Shown here one piece after another: positions 51,962 to 61,062 of a stretch of 64,000 nucleotides of DNA. This DNA is from Serratia rhizosphaerae (GTDB lineage: Bacteria; Pseudomonadota; Gammaproteobacteria; Enterobacterales; Enterobacteriaceae): contig NZ_CP041764.1 in NCBI RefSeq assembly GCF_009817885.1, positions 1,674,001 through 1,738,000 of the forward strand. Reading direction: 5' to 3'. The position numbers and the translations under genes were made by a program. Numbering within the stretch: position 1 is the first letter of the stretch; each line of letters opens with the position of its first letter. The notes beneath the pieces were generated by a model that made no database searches, was not told where the DNA came from, and was given only the letters and a program-made list of their open reading frames with translations.

Positions 51962-54433
51962 TCAGCCCTGCTCCGCACCTTTCGTCTTGCCGGCACGCTT
52001 GGCCTTGGTGGCCGCGGCAATCTTTTTGGTTTTGGCCGATGCTTTCTTCGCTTTGGCCTTCTTGTCTTTCTTCACTTTGCCCGCCGGCTTGGCGTCATCC
52101 TTACGGAAGGCGCTGTCCGGCTCAAAGTTGGCCGGCGCTTTGCCGCCGCGACGCTTACGGCCATTGCCGTTGCCGTCGCGCAGCGTACGCTGCCCGCCTT
52201 TCTTCGCCCGCTCGCGTTCGGTTTTACCTTCGCCGCGCGGCTTGCGGGTGCTGGAGATCAGCACGAAATCAATCTTGCGCTCATCCATATGCACCGCCTC
52301 AACGCGGATTTCCACCGTATCACCCAGACGATAAACCGTTCCGGAAGATTCGCCGATCAGCCGCTGACCGATATTATCGTAGCGGTAGTAATCGTTATCC
52401 AGCGTCGAGACGTGCACCAGACCATCGATAAACAGATCGTTCAAGCGGACGAAGAAGCCAAAGCCGGTTACGCTGGCGATAATGCCGGTAAACTGTTCGC
52501 CGACGTGGTCTTGCATAAAGTCGCACTTCAGCCAGTCGGCCACATCGCGCGTGGCTTCATCGGCACGGCGCTCGGTCATCGAGCAGTGCAGGCCCAGCTG
52601 CAGCATCTCGTCGAGATCGCTGTGCCAGCCGCCGGTCGGCGTCCAGCGATGCTGAGGCTCGCCGTGCTCTTTCGCCAGTTGGTATTTAATCGCCCGGTGC
52701 AGTGCCAGATCGGGATAACGACGGATCGGCGAGGTAAAGTGACCGTACGACGACAGCGCCAAACCAAAGTGGCCGCGGTTTTCCGGATCGTAAATCGCCT
52801 GCTTCATCGAACGCAGCAGCATAGTCTGCAGCATTTCATGATCCGGGCGATCGGCCACTTCATCCATCAGCGTAGCGTAATCCTTCGGCTGCGGTTTATT
52901 GCCGCCGCCCAGCGTCAGTCCCAGCTCGCCCAGTACGCTGCGCAGTGCGGAGATATGATCGTCGCTCGGACGATCGTGCACGCGGAACAGCGCCGGCTCG
53001 TTACGCTTCTCAACAAAGCGCGCTGCGGCGATATTCGCCAGGATCATGCACTCTTCGATCAGTTTGTGCGCGTCGTTACGCACCGTCGGCTCCACGCGTT
53101 CAATGCGGCGCTCGGCATTGAAAATAAACTTGGCCTCTTCGGTCTCAAACGCGATGCCGCCGCGCTCGGCGCGCGCCTGATCCAGCACCTTGTACATGTT
53201 GTGCAATTCCTGCAGGTGCTTGACCAGCGGATGGTACTGCTCACGCAGCTCCTGGTCGCCCTGCAGAATGTGCCACACCTTGGTATAAGTCAGACGCGCA
53301 TGGGAGCTCATCACCGCCTCATAGAACTTGGCGGTGGAGAGGCGCCCCTGCGCGGAGATGGTCATTTCACACACCATGCACAGGCGATCGACCTGCGGGT
53401 TCAGCGAGCACAGCCCGTTGGACAATACTTCCGGCAGCATCGGCACCACCTGCGACGGGAAGTATACCGAGTTGCCGCGACCGCGCGCTTCGTCATCCAG
53501 CGCGGTGCCCGGACGCACGTAGTAGCTGACGTCAGCAATGGCTACCCACAGCCGCCAGCCGCCGCCGCGTTTTTTCTCGCAGTAAACGGCGTCATCGAAA
53601 TCACGGGCGTCTTCGCCGTCGATGGTAACCAGCGGCAGCTTACGCAGATCCACGCGCCCCTGTTTGGCCTCTTCCGGCACCTGCTCGCTGAGATCGGCCA
53701 CCTGTTTCTCCACCAGCGGCGGCCAGGCATGAGGAATTTCATGGGTGCGCAGCGCGATATCCACCGCCATGCTGGTGCCCATTTTATCGCCGAGGATCTC
53801 GACGATTTTCCCTACTGCCTTGGTGCGGCGCGTCGGACGCTGGGTCAGCTCAACCACCACCATATAGCCCATGCGCGCACCGGCTACCGCATCGTTCGGG
53901 ATCAGGATGTCAAAGCTCAGGCGGCTGTCGTCAGGCACTACAAAACCGGTGCCGGCATCCATAAAGAAACGGCCGACAATCTGGCTGGTCTTCGGCACCA
54001 GTACCCGCACAATACGCGCCTCACGCCGCCCTTTGCGGTCCGCACCCAGCGGCTGCGCCAGCACCACGTCGCCGTGGATCGCCATCTTCATCTGCTCAGC
54101 GGAGAGATACAGGTCGTCTTTACGTCCTTCAACGCGTAAAAAACCATAGCCGTCGCGATGGCCAATCACCGTGCCGCGCAGCAGATCCAGCCGCTCCGGC
54201 AGCGCGTAGCACTGGCGGCGGGTAAACACCAGCTGGCCATCGCGCTCCATGGCGCGCAGGCGGCGACGCAGCGCCTCCAGATGTTCATCACTGGTCAGGT
54301 TCAGTTCTTTCGCCAGCTCTTCGCGGCTGGCCGGCGTCTCACGCTTGGCCAAATGGGCAAGGATGAATTCGCGGCTCGGGATTGGGGATTCGTATTTTTC
54401 TGCTTCTCGTTCCAAGAATGGATCTTGTGACAT
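51962..54433 (-). CDS. rnr: Ribonuclease R
   Basis: 823 residues. N-terminal winged helix (EFILAHLAKRETPASREELA), two cold-shock domains, RNB catalytic domain with Asp residues in IDGEDARDFDDAVYC, S1 domain, and a Lys-rich C-terminal tail (about 735-823). A processive 3'-5' exonuclease for structured RNA, needed for rRNA and tmRNA quality control; the basic tail interacts with SmpB/tmRNA in E. coli. 59 bases downstream of nsrR and cotranscribed with it in E. coli. Confidence 0.97.
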   Translation of the reverse strand: MSQDPFLEREAEKYESPIPSREFILAHLAKRETPASREELAKELNLTSDEHLEALRRRLRAMERDGQLVFTRRQCYALPERLDLLRGTVIGHRDGYGFLRVEGRKDDLYLSAEQMKMAIHGDVVLAQPLGADRKGRREARIVRVLVPKTSQIVGRFFMDAGTGFVVPDDSRLSFDILIPNDAVAGARMGYMVVVELTQRPTRRTKAVGKIVEILGDKMGTSMAVDIALRTHEIPHAWPPLVEKQVADLSEQVPEEAKQGRVDLRKLPLVTIDGEDARDFDDAVYCEKKRGGGWRLWVAIADVSYYVRPGTALDDEARGRGNSVYFPSQVVPMLPEVLSNGLCSLNPQVDRLCMVCEMTISAQGRLSTAKFYEAVMSSHARLTYTKVWHILQGDQELREQYHPLVKHLQELHNMYKVLDQARAERGGIAFETEEAKFIFNAERRIERVEPTVRNDAHKLIEECMILANIAAARFVEKRNEPALFRVHDRPSDDHISALRSVLGELGLTLGGGNKPQPKDYATLMDEVADRPDHEMLQTMLLRSMKQAIYDPENRGHFGLALSSYGHFTSPIRRYPDLALHRAIKYQLAKEHGEPQHRWTPTGGWHSDLDEMLQLGLHCSMTERRADEATRDVADWLKCDFMQDHVGEQFTGIIASVTGFGFFVRLNDLFIDGLVHVSTLDNDYYRYDNIGQRLIGESSGTVYRLGDTVEIRVEAVHMDERKIDFVLISSTRKPRGEGKTERERAKKGGQRTLRDGNGNGRKRRGGKAPANFEPDSAFRKDDAKPAGKVKKDKKAKAKKASAKTKKIAAATKAKRAGKTKGAEQG

Positions 54434-54492
54434 TGCGGTTCCTCCGTTGTCATCAGCAGGATGTCGCTGAGCCTTGTCTTCTCAACGACGTT

Positions 54493-54918
54493 TTATTCGA
54501 CAAGCAATAGCTTGTAGAGCGGCGGATTATCTTCAACCATATCGGCCAAAGTGTAGTTATCCAACTCTTCAAGGAAATTCTGTACCCCTTGTTGCAGTAC
54601 CTGCTTCAGTCGGCAGGCCGGGGTGATGTGGCAAAAATCGCTGCTGCAGTTAACCAGGGCGAGCGGTTCCAGCGCCCGCACCACGTCGCCAAGACGGATG
54701 GTTTCAGCCGGTTTGCCCAACCGGATGCCGCCATTTTTACCGCGTACGGCCGTGACCAGGCCAATACGGCTCAACTGGTTGATTATTTTCACCATATGGT
54801 TGCGGGATACGCCATACACCTCGGTCACTTCCGAAATGCTGGTCATTTTATCCTTCGGGAGCGATGCCAGATAAATCAGCGCCCGCAGGCCATAATCAGT
54901 AAAACTTGTTAACTGCAC
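54493..54918 (-). CDS. nsrR: Nitric oxide-sensing repressor NsrR
   Basis: 141 residues, Rrf2 family. Winged HTH (SISEVTEVYGVSRNHMVKII; VRGKNGGIRLGKP) and Cys91, Cys96, Cys102 that ligate the Fe-S cluster. NO damages the cluster and derepresses NO-stress genes. GTG start at 54918 with AGAGGT upstream, as in E. coli; the longer frame to 54981 is rejected. First gene before rnr-rlmB. Confidence 0.97.
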   Translation of the reverse strand: MQLTSFTDYGLRALIYLASLPKDKMTSISEVTEVYGVSRNHMVKIINQLSRIGLVTAVRGKNGGIRLGKPAETIRLGDVVRALEPLALVNCSSDFCHITPACRLKQVLQQGVQNFLEELDNYTLADMVEDNPPLYKLLLVE

Positions 54919-55231
54919 GTTTACCTCTGGGCGCGATAGGGCCCGTTTGCGTTTGATGTGCCGCTTTTCGGCATTTTTCAAAAGATTGCTATTGGATAAT
55001 AAACCAGCCGGCGAGTTTGCCGCTAATTATTTAGCGCATGAAAGACTTTATGACAGAACGGTGGCAGTGTTTTTGACGGGAAACTGCAGAAAGTGGGAAT
55101 AACCGCTATCCTCAACGTTATGTGCGCTGCGCTGACACCGCTCAGTGATGCGGGGACAGCCAACCAGAGCGCAAGCCGGAAAAAAAAACAAACCGGGACT
55201 CAGCCCGGTTTGTTTAATGCAGAAAAACCGA
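54919..55231 (-). promoter_or_regulatory. 313-bp nsrR promoter region and purA 3' end
   Basis: No gene. Contains the purA terminator at 55186-55215; the remaining AT-rich part (about 54960-55060) should hold the nsrR promoter. No palindromic NsrR operator was recognised. Confidence 0.5.
55186..55215 (-). terminator. Terminator after purA
   Basis: On the minus strand AAACAAACCGGGCTGAGTCCCGGTTTGTTTT: a 10-bp stem then a long T run, 17 bases beyond the purA stop. Confidence 0.88.
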
Positions 55232-56530
55232 TTATGCGTCGAACGGGTCGCGCAGAACCATGGTTTCGCTACGGTCCGGGCCGGTAGAGATAATGTCTAC
55301 CGGTACGCCGGTCAGCTCTTCAAGACGCTTGATGTAGTTCAGCGCCGCCTGCGGCAGTTTGCTGTACTCTTTCACACCAAAGGTGGTTTCGCTCCAGCCC
55401 GGCATGCTTTCGTAGATCGGTTCAATACCTTCCCAACCTTCAGCCGCCAGCGGCGTGGTGGTCATTTCGCGGCCGTCCGGCATGCGGTAGCCCACGCAAA
55501 TTTTCACTTCTTTCAGGCCGTCCAGCACGTCCAGTTTGGTCAGGCAGAAGCCGGACAGGGAGTTGATCTGCACCGCACGACGCACGGCAACCGCATCCAG
55601 CCAGCCGGTACGACGACGACGACCGGTGGTGGCGCCGAATTCGTTGCCCTGCTTGCACAGGTACTCGCCGGTTTCGTCAAACAGTTCGGTCGGGAACGGA
55701 CCTGCGCCAACGCGGGTCGAGTAGGCTTTCACGATGCCCAGCACGTAGTCGACATAACGCGGGCCAATGCCGGAACCGGTGGCAACGCCGCCAGCGGTGG
55801 TGTTGGACGAGGTGACGTACGGATAGGTACCGTGGTCGATATCCAGCAGCGTACCCTGCGCGCCTTCGAACATGATCAGATCGCCACGCTTGCGCGCGCC
55901 GTCCAGCAGTTCGGACACGTCAACCACCATCGCGGTCAGGATGTCGGCGATGGACATCACGTAGTCCAGCGTAGACTGGAAGTCGACCGGTTCGGCTTTG
56001 TAGTAGTTAACCAACTGGAAGTTGTGGTATTCGATGATCTCTTTCAGCTTAACCGCGAAAGACTCTTTATCGAACAGATCGCCAACGCGCAGACCGCGAC
56101 GGGCGACTTTATCTTCATAAGCCGGGCCAATGCCGCGACCGGTGGTGCCGATGGCTTTCGCGCCGCGCGCTTTTTCACGGGCCACATCCAGCGCAACGTG
56201 GTAAGGCAGGATCAGCGGACAGGCTTCGGACAACAACAGACGCTCGCGTACCGGGACGCCGCGCGCTTCAAGTTCGCCCATTTCTTTCATCAGCGCGTCA
56301 GGCGCCAGTACAACACCGTTGCCGATGATGCTGGTGACGTTTTCACGCAGGATGCCAGAGGGAATCAAATGAAGAACGGTTTTTTCACCGTTGATAACCA
56401 GAGTGTGGCCAGCGTTATGGCCACCTTGGTAGCGCACAACATATTTAGCCCGTTCAGTCAGCAGGTCTACGACCTTGCCCTTACCTTCGTCACCCCATTG
56501 GGTGCCCAGTACGACGACGTTCTTACCCAT
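55232..56530 (-). CDS. purA: Adenylosuccinate synthetase
   Basis: 432 residues, the same as E. coli. GTP loop GTQWGDEGKGK (about 8-18), GGHNAGHT, and the nucleotide specificity loop TKLDVLD. It makes adenylosuccinate from IMP and aspartate in AMP synthesis. The ATG at 56530 is the family start. Follows yjeT by about 100 bases; a PurR-like site lies in that gap. Confidence 0.98.
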   Translation of the reverse strand: MGKNVVVLGTQWGDEGKGKVVDLLTERAKYVVRYQGGHNAGHTLVINGEKTVLHLIPSGILRENVTSIIGNGVVLAPDALMKEMGELEARGVPVRERLLLSEACPLILPYHVALDVAREKARGAKAIGTTGRGIGPAYEDKVARRGLRVGDLFDKESFAVKLKEIIEYHNFQLVNYYKAEPVDFQSTLDYVMSIADILTAMVVDVSELLDGARKRGDLIMFEGAQGTLLDIDHGTYPYVTSSNTTAGGVATGSGIGPRYVDYVLGIVKAYSTRVGAGPFPTELFDETGEYLCKQGNEFGATTGRRRRTGWLDAVAVRRAVQINSLSGFCLTKLDVLDGLKEVKICVGYRMPDGREMTTTPLAAEGWEGIEPIYESMPGWSETTFGVKEYSKLPQAALNYIKRLEELTGVPVDIISTGPDRSETMVLRDPFDA

Positions 56531-56594
56531 TTTCGAAATCACCGATTGCTTAAAAATGGATTCTAGCACCGTAATTTCAGAGTTTCAGCACTTT

Positions 56595-56610
56595 TCGCAT
56601 ACGATTGCGT
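56595..56610 (-). promoter_or_regulatory. Candidate PurR operator upstream of purA
   Basis: On the minus strand ACGCAATCGTATGCGA matches 12 of 16 positions of the PurR box ACGCAAACGTTTTCGT, including the central CG, about 65 bases upstream of the ATG. PurR controls purA in E. coli; the site here is inferred. Confidence 0.45.
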
Positions 56611-56627
56611 ATTTTTTCGGCTACACT

Positions 56628-56828
56628 TCAGCCACCAAGGCGCGTGCTCAACATATAGTAGATCACGATGCCGGCAACCACTATTCCACCACCGAAACGA
56701 CGCAGCGTGGCGTCCGGCAATTGCGAGATCGTCAGGATCATTTTACGCCAGGCGCGCGGAAACAGCATCGGTCCCAGACCTTCCAACACCAGCACCAAAC
56801 CTAACGCTAGCCAAATTGTTACATTCAT
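56628..56828 (-). CDS. yjeT: DUF2065 membrane protein YjeT
   Basis: 66 residues with two membrane segments (about 3-24 and 45-62) around FPRAWRKMILTISQLPD. Family function unknown. Between hflC and purA as in E. coli; it follows an hflC terminator, so expression may depend on readthrough. Confidence 0.93.
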   Translation of the reverse strand: MNVTIWLALGLVLVLEGLGPMLFPRAWRKMILTISQLPDATLRRFGGGIVVAGIVIYYMLSTRLGG

Positions 56829-56838
56829 GCCCTACCCC

Positions 56839-56870
56839 AAAAAAGAAGGGGCCCGTGCTAACACGGACCC
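56839..56870 (-). terminator. Terminator after hflC
   Basis: On the minus strand GGGTCCGTG-TTAG-CACGGGCCC followed by CTTCTTTTTT, 22 bases past the hflC stop and 10 bases before yjeT. Confidence 0.8.
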
Positions 56871-56891
56871 CCCGGTCACTGTTTTAACGCC

Positions 56892-57896
56892 TTATTTACG
56901 CGACGAATCCGGCGATTTCATATAGCGGAAGAAATCGCTGTCCGGGCTAAGCACCATCACGTCCTGGTTCTCTTTGAAGCTGGCTTCATAAGCACGCAGG
57001 CTACGGATAAAGGCATAGAAGTTAGGATCCTGGCTGAACGCATTGGCGAACAGTTTGGCCGCTTCGGCATCCCCTTCACCGCGGGTGATACGCGCCTGAC
57101 GCTCGGCTTCCGCCAACGTACGCGTTACCTCGTAGTCCGCGCTGGCACGCAGCTTCTCGGCTTCTTCCTGGCCCTGCGAACGCAGACGACGTGCTACCGC
57201 TTCACGCTCCGCGCGCATACGCTGGTAAATGGCATCGGACACTTCCGCCGGCAGGTTGATCTGCTTGATACGCACGTCAACCACTTCAATACCCAGCGCC
57301 GCCATGCTGTTCGGATTCACCTGCGGCTGTTTGCCGGTGGTTTCACGCTCAACACGCGCCGCCGCAGAGGCGATAGCGTCATCGGCTTCGGTCTTCGGCA
57401 ACTCTTCGCCGTTGTTCAGCGTACCGGTGTTCAACGCATCACGCACGTCGGACATCAGCTTGCCGCGTGAGTCGGTCACGATGTCTTTCACATCCAGACG
57501 ACCGATTTCAGAACGCAGACGGTCACTGAACTTACGCTTCAGCAGCACCTCGGCCTGGGAGACGTCGCCGCCGCCGGTCGCCAGATAGTAACGGCTGAAG
57601 TCGCTGATGCGCCACTTCAGGTAGGAGTCAACGATCAGGTCTTTCTTCTCGCTGGTCACGAAGCGATCGGCCTGGTTCTCCATGGTCTGAATACGCGCAT
57701 CCAGATTTTTCACCGATTCAATAAACGGGATCTTGAAGTGCAGGCCCGGCTCATAAATCAGCGGTTTGTTTTCGTCATCACGCAGTACCTTGCCGAAGCG
57801 CAGAACGATGCCGCGCTGGCCTTCCTGCACCACAAACAGTGAAGCATAAAGCGCTACCAGCACCACGAGGAGGATAACTACAAAAGACTTACGCAT
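56892..57896 (-). CDS. hflC: FtsH protease regulator HflC
   Basis: 334 residues. N-terminal membrane anchor (about 4-22), SPFH/band 7 domain (GIVLRFGKV; EPGLHFKIPFIESV), then a long Glu/Arg/Ala-rich coiled coil (AEREAVARRLRSQGQEEAEK). With HflK it forms a large periplasmic cage around FtsH. The start is 3 bases after the hflK stop. Confidence 0.97.
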   Translation of the reverse strand: MRKSFVVILLVVLVALYASLFVVQEGQRGIVLRFGKVLRDDENKPLIYEPGLHFKIPFIESVKNLDARIQTMENQADRFVTSEKKDLIVDSYLKWRISDFSRYYLATGGGDVSQAEVLLKRKFSDRLRSEIGRLDVKDIVTDSRGKLMSDVRDALNTGTLNNGEELPKTEADDAIASAAARVERETTGKQPQVNPNSMAALGIEVVDVRIKQINLPAEVSDAIYQRMRAEREAVARRLRSQGQEEAEKLRASADYEVTRTLAEAERQARITRGEGDAEAAKLFANAFSQDPNFYAFIRSLRAYEASFKENQDVMVLSPDSDFFRYMKSPDSSRK

Positions 57897-57899
57897 TGA

Positions 57900-59144
57900 T
57901 TATTGTCTCCCTACGCGAGTGGTATCGTCACGCTGCGCATTCGCCCGGCGTTGGTCCATAACCGAACCGCTGTTCTGCGGTTTGCTGCCGGCGTTGTTGC
58001 CGGAAGTCGACGGCGCAGGGTTGAGACGAATCAGGCTGGTATCTTTGTTGCCGCTGTCGCTGGATGCGCCGGCCTGGCCGCGCAGCATCTGCTCCAGTGG
58101 CAGCACCATCAGGTTGTTGCCTTTGTCATTCACCAGCACCTTGCGGGTATGGCTCAGGACTTTTTCCATGGTTTCGATATACAAGCGCTCACGGGTAATT
58201 TCCGGCGCGGACTTGTATTCCGGCAACAGTTTGGCAAAGCGCGCCACCTCACCCTGAGCTTCCAGGACGGTACGGTCTTTATACGCCTTGGCGTCTTCCA
58301 ACAGACGCTGCGCCTGACCGTTCGCACGCGGCTGAACTTCGTTGGCGTAGGCTTCCGCTTCACGGATGTACTGCTGCTCGTTCTCACGTGCGGCGATGGC
58401 ATCATCGAACGACGCCTTCACCTCTTCCGGCGGACGCGCCGCCTGGAAGTTGACGTCCAGCAGCGTGATGCCCATTTTGTACGGACGCACGGTCTCTTCC
58501 AGCATGCGTTGGGTATCGTTACGCACCACGGTACGTCCTTCAGTCAGGATGCGGTCCATGGAATACTTGCCGATCACGCCGCGCAGGGCACTGTCGGTCG
58601 CCTGGCTCAGGCTGTCGTCAGCGTTCACCACGCTGAACAGGTAGGCTTCCGGATCGGTCACGCGATACTGCACGTTCATCTCGACCCGCACCACGTTCTC
58701 ATCGGAGGTCAGCATCACGCCGGATGCCGCCAGTTCGCGCACCGATTCCACGTTCACCGGACGCACTTCATCAATAAAGGTCGGCTTCCAGTTCAGACCC
58801 GGCTGCACCAGATGGCTGAACTTGCCGAAGCGCGTGACCACGCCGCGTTCAGCTTCTTTAATGGTATAGAAGCCGCTGGCCGCCCAAATCACCACCACAG
58901 CAACCGCCGCGATGCCGATGATACGGCCGCTGAAGCCCGCGCCGCTGCCGCCGCTATTGCCGTTAGAGCCTTTGCCTCCGCCCAGGCCGCTCAATTTCTT
59001 GCTCAGCTTGCGGAAGATATCGTCTAAATCAGGTGGCCCTTGATCACGACCGCCTTTGTTACCGCCAGAGTTGCCGCCATTATTATTGCTGCTCCCCCAC
59101 GGGTCGCGGTCCTGTCCGTTATTACCGGGCTGATTCCACGCCAT
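57900..59144 (-). CDS. hflK: FtsH protease regulator HflK
   Basis: 414 residues. Gly/Asn-rich cytoplasmic N-terminus (about 1-75), membrane segment about 76-97, SPFH domain (RGVVTRFGKFSHLVQPGLNW), coiled coil, and a Ser/Asn-rich C-terminal tail. Partner of HflC in controlling FtsH. About 115 bases after hflX. Confidence 0.97.
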   Translation of the reverse strand: MAWNQPGNNGQDRDPWGSSNNNGGNSGGNKGGRDQGPPDLDDIFRKLSKKLSGLGGGKGSNGNSGGSGAGFSGRIIGIAAVAVVVIWAASGFYTIKEAERGVVTRFGKFSHLVQPGLNWKPTFIDEVRPVNVESVRELAASGVMLTSDENVVRVEMNVQYRVTDPEAYLFSVVNADDSLSQATDSALRGVIGKYSMDRILTEGRTVVRNDTQRMLEETVRPYKMGITLLDVNFQAARPPEEVKASFDDAIAARENEQQYIREAEAYANEVQPRANGQAQRLLEDAKAYKDRTVLEAQGEVARFAKLLPEYKSAPEITRERLYIETMEKVLSHTRKVLVNDKGNNLMVLPLEQMLRGQAGASSDSGNKDTSLIRLNPAPSTSGNNAGSKPQNSGSVMDQRRANAQRDDTTRVGRQ

Positions 59145-59259
59145 GTTTTAGCTCCATTATTCTGTGATTGGGTACTTCAGGTTCACGCGCGGGCCACAGC
59201 AAAAATTTGCCGCCCCTATAACGCCCGCAGACCGAGTGCACAAATGTAACAGGATATGA

Positions 59260-60540
59260 TCATACTATAAAGTTAATCAGATCGTGTTCCTGTTTACACA
59301 GGCGACGCCACTCCACTATCGGCATACGCACCACCATGCCAATGCTGCCGTCTTCTTCGTTCCACTCTTTTTCGATTGCCTGAAGCTGGTAAAAACGGCT
59401 ACGAAGACGGCCTGCCCGTGGCGGTAAGCGCAGCTCATGATGCGCGATTTCCCCCGATAAGCGCTCCGTCAACGCCTGATACAACAACGGAATACCTTCC
59501 CCGCTGACGGCGGACAGCCACACGCGGATCGGTAAATTTTCATCGTTGCGGTCGATACGCGGAACAAAATCATCCAGCATATCTATTTTGTTCATCACCA
59601 ACAGTGTAGGTATCTCGTCCGACTCGATCTCTGTCAGCACGCTGTTTACGGCTTCCATGTTCTCGTCAACGCGGCTATCTGCGGCGTCGATCACATGCAG
59701 CAGCAACGATGCCTGCCGCGTTTCCTGCAGCGTCGCCTTAAAGGCGGCGACCAGGTCGTGCGGAAGATGTCGAATAAACCCTACGGTATCCGCCAACACC
59801 GTATCGCCGACGTCTGCGACGTCGATGCGTCGCAAGGTGGGATCCAGCGTGGCAAACAGCTGATCCGCCGCGTAAACCTCGGCGGATGTCATACGGTTGA
59901 ACAGGGTGGACTTGCCGGCGTTGGTATAGCCGACCAGTGAGACGGTCGGCACGTCGGCGCGGGTACGCGCCCGTCGGCCTTGTTCACGCTGCTTCTCTAC
60001 CCGCTCCAGGCGGCGCAGAATCAAGCTGATACGATCGCGCAACAAACGACGGTCGGTCTCTAATTGGGTTTCCCCCGGCCCGCGCAGGCCGATCCCCCCT
60101 TTCTGGCGCTCCAGGTGCGTCCAACCGCGCACCAAACGCGTGGCGATATGGCGCAACTGCGCCAGCTCTACCTGCAGCTTGCCTTCATGAGTACGGGCGC
60201 GCTGGGCAAAGATGTCTAGAATCAACCCGGTGCGGTCGATAACCCGGCATTCACACAGACGCTCAAGGTTTCTTTCCTGCGCCGGGGAAAGGGCATGATC
60301 AAACAGGACAACAGACGCGCCGCTGGCTTTCACCGCATCTGCAATTTCTTCGGCCTTTCCTTCACCGACAAAGTACTTCGGGTGCGGGGCTTTGCGGCTG
60401 CCAGTCACCACTTGCAAAGCCTGAACACCGGCTGAAGAGACCAGCGACTCGAATTCGCTGAGATCTTCCGTATCTTTGTCCTGCGAGAAATAGATATGAA
60501 CCAGTACGGCCTGCTCACCGGCTTCATAACGGTCAAACAA
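59260..60540 (-). CDS. hflX: Ribosome-associated GTPase HflX
   Basis: 426 residues. N-terminal HflX domain with KYFVGEGKAEEI, the coiled-coil GIGLRGPGETQLETDRR, the GTPase domain (GYTNAGKSTLFN near 204, DTVGFIRHLP, NKID) and a C-terminal domain. It splits stalled 70S ribosomes, notably in heat stress. TTG start at 60540 (reading MFDRYEAGEQAVLVHIYF) with GAGAGG eight bases upstream. 98 bases after hfq. Confidence 0.97.
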   Translation of the reverse strand: MFDRYEAGEQAVLVHIYFSQDKDTEDLSEFESLVSSAGVQALQVVTGSRKAPHPKYFVGEGKAEEIADAVKASGASVVLFDHALSPAQERNLERLCECRVIDRTGLILDIFAQRARTHEGKLQVELAQLRHIATRLVRGWTHLERQKGGIGLRGPGETQLETDRRLLRDRISLILRRLERVEKQREQGRRARTRADVPTVSLVGYTNAGKSTLFNRMTSAEVYAADQLFATLDPTLRRIDVADVGDTVLADTVGFIRHLPHDLVAAFKATLQETRQASLLLHVIDAADSRVDENMEAVNSVLTEIESDEIPTLLVMNKIDMLDDFVPRIDRNDENLPIRVWLSAVSGEGIPLLYQALTERLSGEIAHHELRLPPRAGRLRSRFYQLQAIEKEWNEEDGSIGMVVRMPIVEWRRLCKQEHDLINFIV

Positions 60541-60638
60541 GCGTGCAACCTCTCAAACGGATATCAACCGCGAGTGTGGGGGACATAAACAGCGCAAGGC
60601 TGCTTACGTTCCCCGTCATGGTTGTCTTGCAATGCGCC

Positions 60639-60947
60639 TTATTCAGCGTCATCGCTTTCCTGCTGCGGCTGTTGCTGCGCAGACGGATTATTACCATGGT
60701 GATAGTTATTGCTGCCGCCGCTCGGATTGTTGCTGTGATGCGAAACCGGGCGCGATGGGACAACGGTAGAAATAGCGTGCTTATACACCATCTGGCTTAC
60801 TGTGTTTTTCAACAGAATGACAAACTGGTCAAAAGACTCAATCTGGCCTTGCAGCTTAATACCATTCACCAAATAAATAGAAACCGGAACACGTTCACGA
60901 CGCAATGCGTTCAGGAACGGATCTTGCAAAGATTGCCCCTTAGCCAT
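60639..60947 (-). CDS. hfq: RNA chaperone Hfq
   Basis: 102 residues, identical in length to E. coli. Sm core (about 7-66) with Gln8, Sm1 VSIYLVNGIKLQGQIESFDQ, Sm2 YKHAIST, followed by a disordered Ser/Asn/Gln/His tail ending in acidic residues (QESDDAE) that helps RNA release. A hexameric matchmaker for small RNAs and mRNAs. Between miaA and hflX, the conserved order. Confidence 0.99.
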   Translation of the reverse strand: MAKGQSLQDPFLNALRRERVPVSIYLVNGIKLQGQIESFDQFVILLKNTVSQMVYKHAISTVVPSRPVSHHSNNPSGGSNNYHHGNNPSAQQQPQQESDDAE

Positions 60948-61062
60948 TCTATCTTTTCCTTATTTGCTTGTTGTTTGTAACTAAGAACCTGTCGGCTCTA
61001 AAATGTACGACCTAAAAAAATTTGCGCGCTGAATACTCATCAATTGTACACAATCAATCAGC

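Noticed and set aside
54919..55060. Search for an NsrR autoregulatory operator
   Set aside because: No convincing AAGATGCATTT-type inverted repeat was found.
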